This document shows, in pieces, positions 33,815 through 45,844 of a stretch of 64,000 bases of DNA. The position numbers and the translations under genes were made by a program. The DNA is from Metallyticus violacea (lineage: Eukaryota > Arthropoda > Insecta > Mantodea > Metallyticidae), in assembly GCA_030762175.1 (NCBI GenBank), contig CM060833.1, positions 3,726,001 to 3,790,000 of the forward strand, in the 5' to 3' direction. Below the pieces are notes generated by a model. That model was not told where the DNA came from. It did not search any database and saw only the letters and a list, made by a program, of their open reading frames with translations. Every line of letters begins with the position of its first letter. The stretch's first letter is position 1.

Positions 33815-34329
33815 GACCCTACTTGTCTATGGCAACACAATCTTCTTTATATGAAATGTGCTTCCCCCACCATCTACAGATGTTAGGACAAGGTTTGAAA
33901 TCAGACAGGAGAAATTCGAGGTCACAAGGTTGACTCGAACTACGAATATATTACTTGTACTATTCTCTTAGCTACTGTGCCCTGTTCGAACACAATCGCG
34001 AATCTCTTTCATATATATCCATGTACTCTGGATGTGCGGTTCGACTCCTGGCCGTGACTCACAGTCTCTTTTGTTCAGTAATTTCTAAATTATCAACAAA
34101 GATTTATTTACTTTACTGTTCCAAATTTAACCTTTATGATTCGGATTTTCTTGCCGATCTCCTCAAAACTTCATTTTTGTAGTAAAATTGTTATGAATTT
34201 CCTTGATTCTTATTAGTCATACTTCTGATCTTATTTAAGTATAGTGTACAATCCAACAATTTTCAGTAAGCAATTCTGTGGGGTTATATGCATGTACTGT
34301 CCAGAAATTCAAAATCATGGCGCTATTAA
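33815..34329. other. Unassigned intergenic stretch
   Basis: Nothing recognised. Confidence 0.5.
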
Positions 34330-35840
34330 AGGCAGTAAAATATATATTGAGACAACTTTTATTAAAGGGCGAATATAAAAAAAAGCTAAATGATATTCAC
34401 ATGTAATGTGAATCGATTTTTAATGAAAAGAAAAAAGAAACAATTAATAAATCTCTCTCTGAGAGTTTTAGAAAGTGGGGGAAAAAATCTAGAGAAATTA
34501 CAAGTGGCTGCACGATTCCATATGTAAAGAAAACGAAAAGTTTATGTGAATTGCAAGCATTGAACGGGTTAGATATTGGCAGCATGCTTCATTGTACAAG
34601 TATAACACATTTCATTAGCAAATATATGTCGTCTGTATTATACTTTCATAATTATTCCTGTTGTGCTTTCAGCATTTTGGTTGATAAAAACACTAATCAA
34701 GCAAACGAATCATGCTCAATTGTCTTTGTTCGATGTGTCTACTATGGTTCACCATGCAACTAATTCTGTGATGTACTAAAGTTAATTAAACAGGAAAAGC
34801 CGTTGTAACAGTGTTACATATTCTTTTATTCGTAACGTATTTCGGAAGATATTTCATCAAAGCAGTTGATAGCAGTTTTTTCGGATGGAGTTGCAAATTT
34901 ACAAAGGAAAAGCTACATGCATTTATGATAATAGTAATCCTAATATTTTTGTTATTCATTGTTAGAATCATAAACTGAAACTTAGTACATGACGAAATAG
35001 ATACCATGTATATTCTGCTTCATTTCAAGTCCTCCATGGACACATTTAAATCACACTTTTCTGCGAGCCCGAAACATTAACGCAAATTGACTGAAATTGC
35101 CATGACCTTGATCTTAAAAATAGGAAGGATATTTGACATTTATTGGATAGCATCCACATACAATACTGCGGCAGTTATGGTGTCAATTTATACATCGCGT
35201 ATCAAGTATTTTATAAGTCGAAGAAACGATCGTTCACTGCCTTTACGAAGCAGAGCATCATTTCGTGGATTTCTCCAGAAAATTACTTAATGGAGTTTCA
35301 TCAAGGAACTGTTTCTATTTAGGGATATTCTGGAAACAATTAAGTCACTTTCCCTGTATATGCAATGTAAAAACTCTGAAATAAAACTTTGCATTGATGC
35401 ATTGACTGTAATGACAGATTAAAAAAAATCGTTCAACATTTTCAAGCAGCAATTTCTTCAAGGATTATTGGACAATATGACCGCAGTGCTAGTTCACTTT
35501 TAAAGAGTGTGAAGTTATAAATAAAATATGGTACCACAGGAAGCAAATGCATTAATGCTATTTGATGATGAGAGTCCTTATGCAACGCTTTTAACTTAGT
35601 GCCTTCAAACACAGACACTTCTATCGTTGTGAAAACTTCGCCAGTTCAAGACAGTGAAAAAAAGGAGGGAGGAATTTATTGGTGAAACATTAAGGGAGCT
35701 TATGCAAAGAGTACAAATTATACAAAGTGTTTTCCGTAGAATGTGAAACAGGTTTTAGTGTCATTAATAGCACTATTACTGAACTTCGGAACCAAATTCA
35801 ATCAAAAACACTAGTGCCTGTGATTTTGTGATCATTAATG
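34330..35840 (+). pseudogene. hAT-type transposase pseudogene, KIAA1586/ZBED-like
   Basis: Blocks in order: LCELQALNGLDIGSMLHCT, CAFSILVDKNTNQANESCS (the RNase H-like fold start, D of 'ILVDK'), VFSDGVANLQ (normally FCSDGASVM), IGRIFDIYWIASTYNTAAVM and a hAT C-terminal dimerisation block ECETGFSVINSTITELRNQI. The order equals that of hAT-related proteins such as KIAA1586-like and ZBED-like genes. Multiple stops and shifts. The BED zinc finger, expected further left, is not seen. Confidence 0.75.
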
Positions 35841-36021
35841 GATCATGTCTTAAAGATTTTCCTGCGAGCGGTTTACATCAAGGCATCCCACAAAGAAAAG
35901 TCTTCCAGATTTTACATCAAAGTAAACTGTTCCTGTAAATTCGGTGAGTGTATTCTTATTATTTAAAATATTATGTCGATTCAAAAAGTTTTTCCTTTTA
36001 GTCTATTCACCAGGTTTACTG

Positions 36022-36023
<2 letters not shown>

Positions 36024-36098
<75 letters not shown>
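36024..36098 (+). repeat. (TTA)n microsatellite
   Basis: About 25 trinucleotide units; the leucine-run open frame over it is not a gene. Confidence 0.97.
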
Positions 36099-36100
<2 letters not shown>

Positions 36101-36508
36101 AGGTTAAATACAGTTACGATAGCGTATTGCAATTATCCCTCTACCCCCTTCTCAAAACATTTGATTCGAACTCTGCATTTTATAAAAGTTATTTAGATGT
36201 GAAAATGAGCGGGCCTGAACACTTGAGCTGAGAAAAATCCCCTGCAGCTGCCGGAGATGGAACCCTGAAAGGTCTAATTTTCTTGTGAGTAGTTATTGAA
36301 AAATATAATCTAAATTTAATTTATTGTAACAATGTGCATTGTCATTAATTATAAAGGAACACGAGTTTCCCGCATGAGCTGTGCATTTGTTTTATTTTTA
36401 TTTATTTTTGCGAGATCTTACATAACTACTTAGATGCCCTTGGCTCATTCTTTCCAAATGTTTGCTATAGATTGTTGATCCGCCAGGTTGAATTTAGTTT
36501 TCCCATAC

Positions 36509-36509
<1 letters not shown>

Positions 36510-36599
<90 letters not shown>
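36510..36599 (+). repeat. (TTA)n microsatellite
   Basis: About 29 units ending in ACTATCATCATCAT. The tyrosine-run open frame over it is an artefact. Confidence 0.97.
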
Positions 36600-36604
<5 letters not shown>

Positions 36605-36711
36605 CATCATTATAAACTGTTGGTATACTGTATACATGTCTTAATAGTGTGGGTAAATATTAAATGCTAATCATCTGTATAAATGATTGCTAGTTTCCTT
36701 AGATAAGGTAC

Positions 36712-36713
<2 letters not shown>

Positions 36714-36760
<47 letters not shown>
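36714..36760 (+). repeat. (TG)n microsatellite
   Basis: About 23 TG units, upstream of the putative MMD first exon. Confidence 0.97.
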
Positions 36761-36762
<2 letters not shown>

Positions 36763-37269
36763 CATACTGTAAATTACTGAATATGCCAAAGACATTTCAA
36801 ACAGTTTGAAAAACGGAGATTTGTGAAAGGTATAACCCATTCAACATCAGATGTTGAAAGCATCAAAATGTTAATGCACGTGGTTACCGCAATTAAGAGC
36901 AGCCAAATATGAGATATAAAAAAGAAAAACATTGCAAAATGTGTTTTAATCAGTCAGACCGATAGAATTCGAACCTGCTGCCGACCGTTCGGCGTAGTCT
37001 ACAAGCGCTAGGCTGAACAACATGTAAATAAAGAATAAGATAGTCTCGCAGCAGCTTTTTGTAGAGGTCCGTTTAATCTTATTCGAACCGGACGTCATCA
37101 ATGTACTCCAAATGCGTGACAAAAGAGTAAATAAAGATCTGTAAGAGCCTCGCGCATGCTCCCTTTGACCCTTACATAATATCTTATTCAAAGCAGAGGA
37201 CACTTCAGAAGTACACCATTGATAGGTTCTCGTACGCAAGAAGCCAACCAATAGTGTGACTCCGTAAAA

Positions 37270-37365
37270 CTAAGTTGAAAGACTATTGGCAATTCAGTGG
37301 CCTGAGGCCAAGCCTGGGGAATTGAGGCTTGTCGTCTGCACGCAAACACCAGACGGAGGTTTCTG
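37270..37365 (+). other. Possible non-coding first exon of the MMD-like gene
   Basis: A GC-richer block ending in TTTCTG|GTGAGT, a good splice donor, lies 470 bp before the acceptor of the first coding exon. No start codon context is needed here since the next exon begins with non-coding sequence. The 5' boundary is arbitrary. Inference only. Confidence 0.35.
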
Positions 37366-37838
37366 GTGAGTAAAATAAAGGTTAAAATGTAGCAGCAATG
37401 AAAATAAGTTATGATTTATCGCTCAATTTTATTATAGCAATGCAGCTTACTTCTACATGTTCGATTTAATTTTTACGCAACATAGGGTAGTGATTTTCTC
37501 AAATCTGTCAAAAAATATTGTTATTTAAGACAGCTTTAATATAATTAGTGCTGTTCAGCCTGGAAATCCTGGTTTCCACCAATGCTAGAAGTGCAATGTG
37601 TTTTTTTTTTCAAACTTGCCACGTATATATTGAAATTTGACCTTAGCCGCATTGTTATGAACAGCATTCTCAGATTACATGTCGAGCGGCTTTTTATAAA
37701 CTTGTAGCCTTACGGGAGTGAAAAGTAACAGTTTATTTGACAACTAGACATGAAACATTTATGTGGTATCGCTCGTCATAGAATATGCTTTACTAACATA
37801 ATTTTCATATATTATACAAATGGTTTCTTCTATCACAG

Positions 37839-37982
37839 TGAGGAGAAAGATGTGCGTGTGCTGTGAGAGGCTGTGGTGCAAATCATGACAGTTGTGACTG
37901 TAAGCCAAGTTATGGGCATGCCAATGTCCAGACTCCACCAGCAGTGGTTGCTGTCACATTTGGATTGGAAGTGGTTTCAAAA
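37839..37982 (+). CDS. MMD-like (PAQR family) gene, first coding exon
   Basis: The acceptor TTCTTCTATCACAG precedes 37839. A non-coding part runs to the start codon. In the frame that joins exon 2, an in-frame TGA lies upstream and the first ATG is 37885, giving MTVVTVSQVMGMPMSRLHQQ then WLLSHLDWKWFQ; Met 10, 12 and 14 are alternative starts. Donor GTGAGT at 37983 leaves two bases, which with the first base of exon 2 restore an Asn codon. This N-terminal segment is cytosolic in MMD proteins. A different frame in the same exon is open but does not join exon 2. Confidence 0.75.
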
Positions 37983-38904
37983 GTGAGTAGTGATATTATT
38001 TACGTTTATCATATGATGTACACACAAGCAGATCACATTGAATGTGTTGCTGCTCTTATAAGGAAGGTGCGAGTTTGAGTACTGTTTTCTAAATGACACT
38101 TTTTCCCTGGCTTCCAGTTCCAGTGCTCATTTGCAACTATTAGAGAAGTTGCTGGTGTTTAATACAGTATTTGTACCTGTTCCATTGTATCTCACAGAAG
38201 TGCAGAACGTAAAGTAGGGTTAGTTATCAAAATTTGCATTGTTAAAGTTATGAGAACAAATTAGTAAAAATTTTAAGGTATAGATGTAATAAAAGTGGCT
38301 GGCAAATAACCACAGTGCTATGTCACATTACATGAACAAGAAATCCAGAAATATAACAATAGTTTTAATAAAATTGCAATGTAAGATAAAATGGAACAGG
38401 TACAAATGCTGTATTAAAATGTGATATTGCACCTCATAGTTAGAGTATGTTTTTCCAACATAACATATATTATGCAAATTGTTGGGGTCATTTATATATT
38501 ATTTTAATTTACATAGGCAGAAATTCATCTTAGGAACAGAGCACATTAATATTTGGAGTTGTAAGTTTTCTTTTTGATAAATCCCCAATTTAAATATTTC
38601 ATTCCTGTCAATTTTACAGATTGCTTGAAATATTTTGATGTCCTATATAATTGTATTTTAACACACTTTTAAAATAGTTACTTGTTAATAACATGAAATA
38701 TTATTAAGGTGAGAATTTAATTGAATGAATGAATTTATTTACAAGCACTACAGTACAATTATATATGTTACCAGTTGGAAAGTATTTTTAACAAGCAAAA
38801 AATGTTATTTTCATTCATTCAAAAAAAAAAAATCAGAACAATTAAGGGACCATATACACCAAAAAAATAGATCTGTAATTTTCTGTGGGCATTTATATAT
38901 TGCA

Positions 38905-39075
38905 GAAGGTTGGCATAGGTTGTTAAGGCATGGACTTGTCAGTGAAAGGTCTGGGTTTCAATTCCTGCCAGGATTGTCCTCCCTGACTGAGTTTTTTTTT
39001 CCATGTTTTCCTCAGTCCTCAAAAATGGTAAATATTGGAGAGGTATTATAAACTTAAGCCTGGAAACATCCTTCC
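38905..39075 (+). repeat. tRNA-derived SINE, family 2
   Basis: Head GGCATAGGTTGTTAAGGCATGG, B box-like GGGTTTCAATTCCTGCC, then 'agtttttttttccatgtttt' and 'cctcagtcctca'. The pattern returns inverted at 44275-44515. Distinct from family 1, which has a different body and tail. Confidence 0.6.
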
Positions 39076-39589
39076 TTAAAAAAAATCCTTACCCAATTTA
39101 TCATTTCATCTAACACTATTAATAAAAAATCAGTAGCCATAATAATGAGTAATGTGCATAATACGGCACCCATCCCCAAGTTCTATATATCTTATTCTTG
39201 ATATTTTACCTTTAATTTCTACTAACAGTTTTCTGCCATTTAAACATAAACTAAATCATACAATTTAATGATTAGAAAGTTATGTCACACACACGCAGAG
39301 GTTTTGCTTAGAACATGAAGTACTATGCTAGCATGCTGCTGAGTTTCAAAAATTCTAAATTATATCATTTATAATAGATTCAACTGCCTTTCTCAATATC
39401 TCCACTTACCAATGTTTATACCAGAACATTTCGTGGACCCTTGCACACAACTTTGACTGCTAGATGCATCCAAAAGGCATCTTGGGTGCTTATAGCTGCT
39501 GACACGAGATTACAAAATTTTGTAGCAAAATTATTATCTATTAGGTTTTTAAAATTCAGCAGCCAATCTTCATATTTCTTAAGGTAGAT

Positions 39590-39850
39590 CTTTTCCTAAT
39601 GTATGGTATGCATAATAAGGTATTCATTTCACAGAAGAAAGCCCCAAGAATTATAAATGATGCTAGAACCTGACATTTTTGTAAGCCTCATTCAGGAATC
39701 TTAATATTCTCACCTTCACAGGGGAATATATAAAGGGGTGCTATTATTCTGCTGTGCAAGTATATAATAGCCTTCCAACTTATTTAAAATTGCTAGAACC
39801 TCACTGTGTTTAATAACCTTATAATTTCTAATTACTGATTCATTTTATGA
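39590..39850 (+). pseudogene. Non-LTR retrotransposon RT C-terminal scrap
   Basis: FISQKKAPRIINDART, then in other frames FKNLNILTF-like and KGCYYSAVQVYNSLPTYLK, the 'QKRA.RII...R..CKP.F..L.ILTL' and 'YNSLP..LK' blocks of CR1/Jockey-type RTs. Short and frameshifted. Confidence 0.5.
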
Positions 39851-40063
39851 TATGAAGGATTACTTTAATATCCATACAAAATAAACTTCAGTGCTTGCCC
39901 TTATTGATCTAGTCATAAATTTCTTTTGTTGTATAACAAAAGGCTCACATAAGCTCCTGCAAGCCCCCTCCAACACTTCTCTGGTAATAACTAAAAGAGG
40001 AATTTTAAAAAAAAGGATTAAAATAGGAATGCAAGTTAAGCCCAGTCTTGTTCAATTTGATTA

Positions 40064-40088
40064 TTTATTTATTTATTTATTTATTTAC
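40064..40088 (+). repeat. (ATTT)n run
   Basis: Six tetranucleotide units followed by 'accctggcaagagttaagac'. This looks like the 3' tail of a minus-strand retrotransposon, though the following kilobase could not be assigned to a known family. Confidence 0.7.
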
Positions 40089-40129
40089 CCTGGCAAGAGT
40101 TAAGACCATGGAGCCTCTTCTTCCACTCT

Positions 40130-41974
40130 ACCAGGCAAAAAACCCAGCAAAAATACACAGTTCAATATACATAGTTATATAAAATACAAGGAAATAGCCA
40201 AGTTAAAGATATATACTGCATGTAAATATTACATATTTTAATATAGTTAGAAAGCCGATAAAGACGGTGTTAGAATTCCACTTGTTCTTTAATAATTTTT
40301 CTTGAGTAAAAGGGGGGAAAGGAGGAGGGAAAGAATAAGAAACAATAACAAACAAGAGTTGTGTTGTGGTTCCTAGAGTAAAGCTGGCAATTTAATTAAG
40401 TTTAAATTGTTTTATTGTCCAACAATCTCTCTTTTCTGAAGGAAAGGAGTTTCAGATTCTGGAAACTGACACGCTGAATGAGGTTGAGTATAAATGTGTT
40501 TGGTGAAAAGGTAAAGTCATATTCTTGGTTCATGGTAAGGTCAGGTATACGAAATGAGAGATAATATACTAAGGGGTAGAGGCATGGAGAATTTTGAACA
40601 GGAGTATAAGGGAATGGAAAGTCCTATGTACTTAAAGAGTTAGCAATGACAGCTGATTGCATAGGGGTGTGACATGGTCAGATTTACAAGTGTTGAAGAC
40701 GAAACAAACACAGGCTCTATGAACGCGTAGTAATATGTCAATCTGCCCAGTATTCATATTAGAGTACAAGCCATCACAATAATCAAAGTGAGGCATAATA
40801 ATAAATCTGGATGTTTACTTTTGGCAAATAATTTGATTTGGGTTCAGTTATAGTTACCAGATTAAAGCTGCCTTTGCAAAAAATATACAAATATTGTGCC
40901 AAATGGGGTTAAATGTGAACCAAAAAAAGGTACAAATTGTAGTACTTGAAAAAGGAGGAAAATTGAGTAAATATGAGAAATGAAAGAAAGTACTCAGTAT
41001 AAGGTGATATCAGATTGTGTTTATCTACGTATAAAATTTGAATGGGGAGGGAAATGCAAAAACAGAAGAGATTAGAGTTAGCAAAAGGGGAAGGCAGCTG
41101 TGTTAGCTTGTTGGACATACCATAGATGAAGATAAATGATTAGAAAGAGGATATAATATAGTTTTGGAGGTTCGAATGTTATATATTAAAGAAATATTGG
41201 GGAAGTACGTAATATTTTGTAATTTAGATGTTCTTAGTTTGCCAACTGCAATAATAATAGAAGTTATAACATTATTTTGTTTATCATGGCCAGCATTGTT
41301 ATTATTAAAATTGATCATTACCAGGCAATTTTGTTGCGGTTGTTGGTTTAAATTCAATTTAAAACGAAAACTTTCACTGGCTCTGCAGCTCGTATCGTCA
41401 ATGAACTGAAAGTGTCTAGAGAGGCAGAGGGACATAACTGTTAGAAGCTGGGGGGGGGGGGTAAGAGTTGTGGTACAGCATTTAAAGCCTTCCATACTCA
41501 TTGCTCATTTAGTTCATTTGAAAGAAAATTATGACGATATGAATGTAATTCTCAAAGTGATTCTATAAAATCTACAGCTGCAGAGTTTTAAAAATTATTA
41601 TGTTAATGGGTTTGGAGGGGGAGTTTGCAAAATTGTGCTGCTTCCTGTCTCTATGGTGCAACCAAAATACAGCAAAACATTAAATAAGACGTAACTGGGA
41701 GAAAAGGTACAAATCCAGGGAAAGAAAATATCCAGCACATCTCATCTGTTTAATCAATAAACGTTTTACTAACATTCCTTCATATTATGCTCAACTTGAC
41801 TTGCTGTCCATCATCCCATCCTGGAACATGAGCATCTCCAATGTGGTACGTGACTTTAGCTGTATTTATTTTCCTACAGAGGGTAGAGTAACAGGTAGTA
41901 AGCCCAACACCTCTATTGCATTCTGACAGGAAACTGGAAGTAAAACAGCAAATAATTTTGTTCAGGGACCTCTT
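40130..41974. other. Unassigned part of MMD intron 1
   Basis: May contain a minus-strand retrotransposon body behind the (ATTT)n tail, but no RT motif is readable. G-run at 41451-41461 and purine-rich blocks near 40310-40345. Confidence 0.4.
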
Positions 41975-42134
41975 TTTTTCAGGTATCTTTAATGCTATTA
42001 CACAGGACCCATCTGAAAGAGAGGCCTCTGAGCAAAATTAGTTGGCCATTTCATGCCCTGAGTTGAATGGGACACTGATGACCTGAGATGTTAAAGAGCG
42101 TCCATAAATAAATCAGTCAAAAAAAAAAAAAAAA
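41975..42134 (+). repeat. SINE family 1, 3' half with poly(A)
   Basis: 'gaaagagaggcctctgagca', 'gttggccatttcatgccctg', 'gatgacctgagatgttaaag', 'agcgtccataaataaatcag' and an A-run of about 16. The tail is very close to that of 33555-33814, so this is a recent copy. Confidence 0.85.
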
Positions 42135-42184
42135 CAGCACCCATGGCTTAATGTCCCTCCCAGAGGACCAGCACTCCAAATTTT

Positions 42185-42390
42185 TACATTCATATTAAGC
42201 TTGGGTTAGCTAAAAGCTTCTTGAAAACACCTGGGAGAACAAATCCAAAAGGTTTTAAATATATGAGTGAACATTTTTGTAATATCACAGCTGCAAAACT
42301 AAAGGAAGGTGTCTTAATGGAACCACAGATAAGGGAGCTAATGAAGGATAAGTCATATAAAGAAATAATGTAGGTAGAGTGGGTTCAATG
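42185..42390 (+). pseudogene. Fragment of a transposon-associated protein of unknown role
   Basis: Reads HIKLGLAKSFLKTPGRTNPK, GFKYMSEHFCNITAAKLKEG and VLMEPQIRELMKDKSYKEIM before a stop. I know this wording (LHIKLGL.K.FVKA...F..L...FP.IS.AKIKEGIFVGPQIRELI) from long, repeated proteins in many arthropod genomes, probably mobile, with no assigned function. The piece is short, so confidence is limited. Confidence 0.45.
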
Positions 42391-42935
42391 ACACTCATAC
42401 TTCACTTTCGTGGTTTTTAAATGAACGTTTTTGAGAACATTCTTTCTTATTATCAGCAGAAGCTAACTGGGAGAATTATACTCTGTAGGCGATTGGAGAA
42501 ACATATTGAACATATCCGACCTTGGTGTCTTGAAGTTCATGTTATGGTTTTTATTTTTGATGAAAAATTAAAATTTTCCCCAAGTTGTTAGTTCGAAAGT
42601 GTTGCAAATATATTCAATAATTTTACTTTTGTATCAATTTTGTGATTTGTTTGACCAAAATTAGGCCGCCATTACCAATTTCTCTATCTGTTTATAATGG
42701 ATATTTCTGAAATTTTTGGTAGGGTTTCAAATTTGTTTTCATTTTTCCAATATATACCTGAAAACAGTCTTTGCAATTTATTTGGCAGGTATCTGACTTC
42801 CTTTCAGATGGTACAAGATCTTTGCAGAAACATTTTAATATTGTGGATATTTTGAGAAGCCTACATTATATTATGTTTAAAAAAATAAGTTTTAATTTAT
42901 TGAACTTACTGGGGCTGGTAAGTGGGTATTTTGAA

Positions 42936-42939
<4 letters not shown>

Positions 42940-42971
<32 letters not shown>
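42940..42971 (+). repeat. (TA)n microsatellite
   Basis: About 16 TA units. Confidence 0.97.
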
Positions 42972-42975
<4 letters not shown>

Positions 42976-43206
42976 TTGCAATAGAAAATTTGTGGTTTTG
43001 TTATCTTTAATTCTTTTAAATTCATTTTATCCATTGTGCAGTGCTCTGTTGAGGATTTATTGGTATTCTTTGTATCCTTTTATATTGAGTGGAACATTCA
43101 TCAATCTGTACATGAGAATGTTGAGGATGGCATGTTGGTGTGTTTTGCAATTAAGTCTATTATATTTTTAATGTAATTGTCACTGTGGGTAATAGTAGTA
43201 GTATCA

Positions 43207-43412
43207 TTTGATTTATTTTGCTCAGAGGCCTCTTCTTTTAGGCTTTGAATTATTTTGCATGCAGTAAATATTTGGCATGAATCCACAATTTTATTTTCCT
43301 TCTGAAGAAAGCCATAGGATTTTTATTCCCCAAAAAATCCATCGACCCTAGGCAGGGTTGAACCTGAAATTTTGTCAGTGTGGGTAGGTTTCCAAATGGT
43401 AATCTGTCATTT
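43207..43412 (-). repeat. SINE family 1, 3'-truncated copy, minus strand
   Basis: 'ttttgctcagaggcctcttc', 'ttaggctttgaattattttg', 'aagaaagccataggattttt' and B box inverse 'ggttgaacctg'. The tail region is missing. Confidence 0.75.
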
Positions 43413-44274
43413 TTTATCATGTTTCAATGTAAATTGTATTCATTTTTATTGTAAATTTGATAATTTTAGGGCATTGTTAACCAGATATTCAAGTATAATG
43501 ACAATTTGTCACCTGCCTATCTGTGGCAGATTTTAAAAATTATTGCAAAAGCATCAATTATGTGAGTTTCAAAATCACTAATTAACAGATCTGCCAAGAA
43601 AAATAAGACAGAGTTATCCTTAACTAATACAGAACTTTATTTGTAAAATTTTCCATTAAACTAAAATAATATTGTTAATGCAAATTAATCTATTACTTAT
43701 GTAGGGTATGTATAAATAGAAGCCAGTTCTTTATTTAGATGTTCTTTAGGGATGCTGGGGAATAATATACAGACATTGGTTGACATATATTACTCAAACC
43801 GCATTTCTTGCACTAGCATCTAGAATTTTTTTTTTTTTTGGCCATTCTTAGTGATGTCAGTGATGAAATGGGTAAAAGATTTCACCAAGACATTAAATGT
43901 TACTAAAACTTCTTATGGCAGATTTATTATTGTGATAATTCAGATAAAAGTATATAAAAGAAAAATATATGCTAATAACTTCTAACTTTCAACTCTGCAT
44001 GACTTAAATTTAGATGTGAAGTTTTAAATGATATTGTGAGTTCTGCATTTCATTATATTTATGTTAAAACTTTCCATACCCCCCCCCCAAAAAGGGTAAT
44101 AAAATAGTATGTGATATTCAAGAATATTTTATGCATGAGTTATAATTTAAAATGTATATTTGATAGGAGGAATATGAATAAGTTTCTGAAATCAGCAGGA
44201 GAAATTAAATTAGGTGTACACAATTTCAACAATGGAATACTGATGATACATGAGATAAAGTGATAAACGAGGAA

Positions 44275-44515
44275 AGTGACTTTTTTCTTTTTCTTCTTTT
44301 CTTTTTTTCCCCCTTTTTTCCTTCCCCCCCCCTTTTTAGAGGAAGGAAACTTTCCAGGCCTAAGTTTTTAGGGTACATCCCTGGCATTTGCCTTGTAATG
44401 AGGACTAATGATAAAAACCTGGAAGAAAATCTCAGAGAGGATGGTTCTGGTGGGAATCGAGCCCCATACCTCCTGCTCACAGTCTGTACCTTAATGACCT
44501 TGGTCACCCATGGCG
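44275..44515 (-). repeat. tRNA-derived SINE, family 2, minus strand
   Basis: Minus strand: head GTGACCAAGGTCATTAAGG, B box GGGGCTCGATTCCCACC, then a body with 'gattttcttccaggttttta' and 'agtcctcat', matching the copy at 38905-39075. It is followed on the minus strand by a long G/A-rich run (C/T-rich on the plus strand, 44284-44336). Confidence 0.55.
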
Positions 44516-45844
44516 GTGTTTAATTTTACTGATCAGCATTATATGCACATATAATTTAATGAAACTAAAGTGCTGTAATGTTTCAGATGTTATTCTTAAA
44601 TACTACATATTACTTACTCATATATTTGAATGAAGATAAAGTTGTGTAATGTATAAAATTTCATTCTTAAGCTATTAAAATTTAATGGGCTTAATTCTGA
44701 GTGCTTTAGCATTGTGTGGTTATAGAACTTAGCTTTCGAATTTTTAGTCCTGCAGATGTAAAACATTGATTATACAAAGGAAAATTTGGTTGGATAGGGA
44801 AAAAAAGTTTATGAACATTTATATGTTCCAAAAAAGTGAAAGATGCTGATAAAATGCTTTTATTCAGTCTAAGCATTAACCTTTATTCCACATTGTAGCA
44901 AATAACATAATGTTAACCAATATTTAAGAAATACTTGTGAGGTTTACTTTCTTTCAACCAACTTACGCTAACACATTTCTATGTTTTTAAATTTGAGTCA
45001 CTTGTGCTTTTAGCTCAGTGATCCTTATATATGGGGAAATATGCTTAACATCTACTGAAACCAATGAGGAATATTTTGTTAACACACAGAAAGGGATTTC
45101 AGTGGAAGCTGCAAAGGCTTGGACATTCTGGATGGTTCCTCAAAATTAATTCAAGTTTGCTTTGGCAAATCAGTCAAGTTTGTCCTTCATAATTGTCAAC
45201 TTCATCCAAGATTCCTCCTTCTCCATACCTACCTCTTCTAAACTGTGAAGCACATCGGGAAATTACCTCTAGCCATGCACTGCAAAAAATTCCAACTCTA
45301 GGTCTTTATCATTGAGCCATTGTTGGGCATGCTTGATGGCTGTTCTATTCACTTATGAAGCTTTTGATTTGTTCGAAGTTTTTGCACAAGAAAACTGCAC
45401 ATATTATGCAAATACCCCACCTGGTTATGACAGGGAATTATGGTGGTCAGAGCCCAGTAACCTCTTGGTACAAAAATTGACATGTGCAATGCATGTTACA
45501 TGGTTGAGGTCGGAAAGCTGAAAGCATGTAGTACACTTTATTAGTCACCACAAGCCTGACTTTTTTGTATTGTATGCCCTCCAGCCACAACTTCATGGAT
45601 TAATCATTGAACAACTGCACCACTTTGCAGGCATTTGTCTCATCGAGTTGGTACATCTCAAAGAGCATGGGGGTTCACCCTTTAACCAGATAATAGAAAT
45701 ACTAGTATCTATGCAGTACATCAATAGTTTTAACCAAGACGAATCCCATTTCTTGTTTGCTGACCGCTTCTTTTTCTCATCAAAAACATTCTCACAAATT
45801 GATTTTGTGCAATTTTTTCTCAAGGTGCTCTCATCTAAGAGCGC
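44516..45844. other. Unassigned part of MMD intron 1
   Basis: The segment 45110-45840 is less AT-rich and has minus-strand open stretches (for example 45593-45847, ending at the mariner border), perhaps an old transposon; no family recognised. Confidence 0.4.

Noticed and set aside
35944..36231. Open frame with a leucine run
   Set aside because: Produced by the (TTA)n microsatellite; no family similarity outside the run.
36488..36670. Open frame with a tyrosine run
   Set aside because: Produced by a second (TTA)n microsatellite.
36945..37010. tRNA-like stretch on the minus strand with a perfect B box (GGTTCGAATTC)
   Set aside because: Acceptor and T-stem pairs do not close, and the anticodon arm is not formed; at best an old tRNA-derived repeat.
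37863..38078. Longer open frame starting MRGCGANHDS in the MMD exon region
   Set aside because: It runs past the splice donor into the intron and does not join exon 2; the shorter frame from 37885 does.
44260..44523. Paired plus and minus open frames of about 90 codons
   Set aside because: They span a SINE family 2 copy and a C/T-rich run and resemble no protein.
45110..45844. Possible gene left of the mariner at 45845
   Set aside because: Minus-strand open pieces exist, but no family is recognised and they end at the transposon border; left as unassigned.
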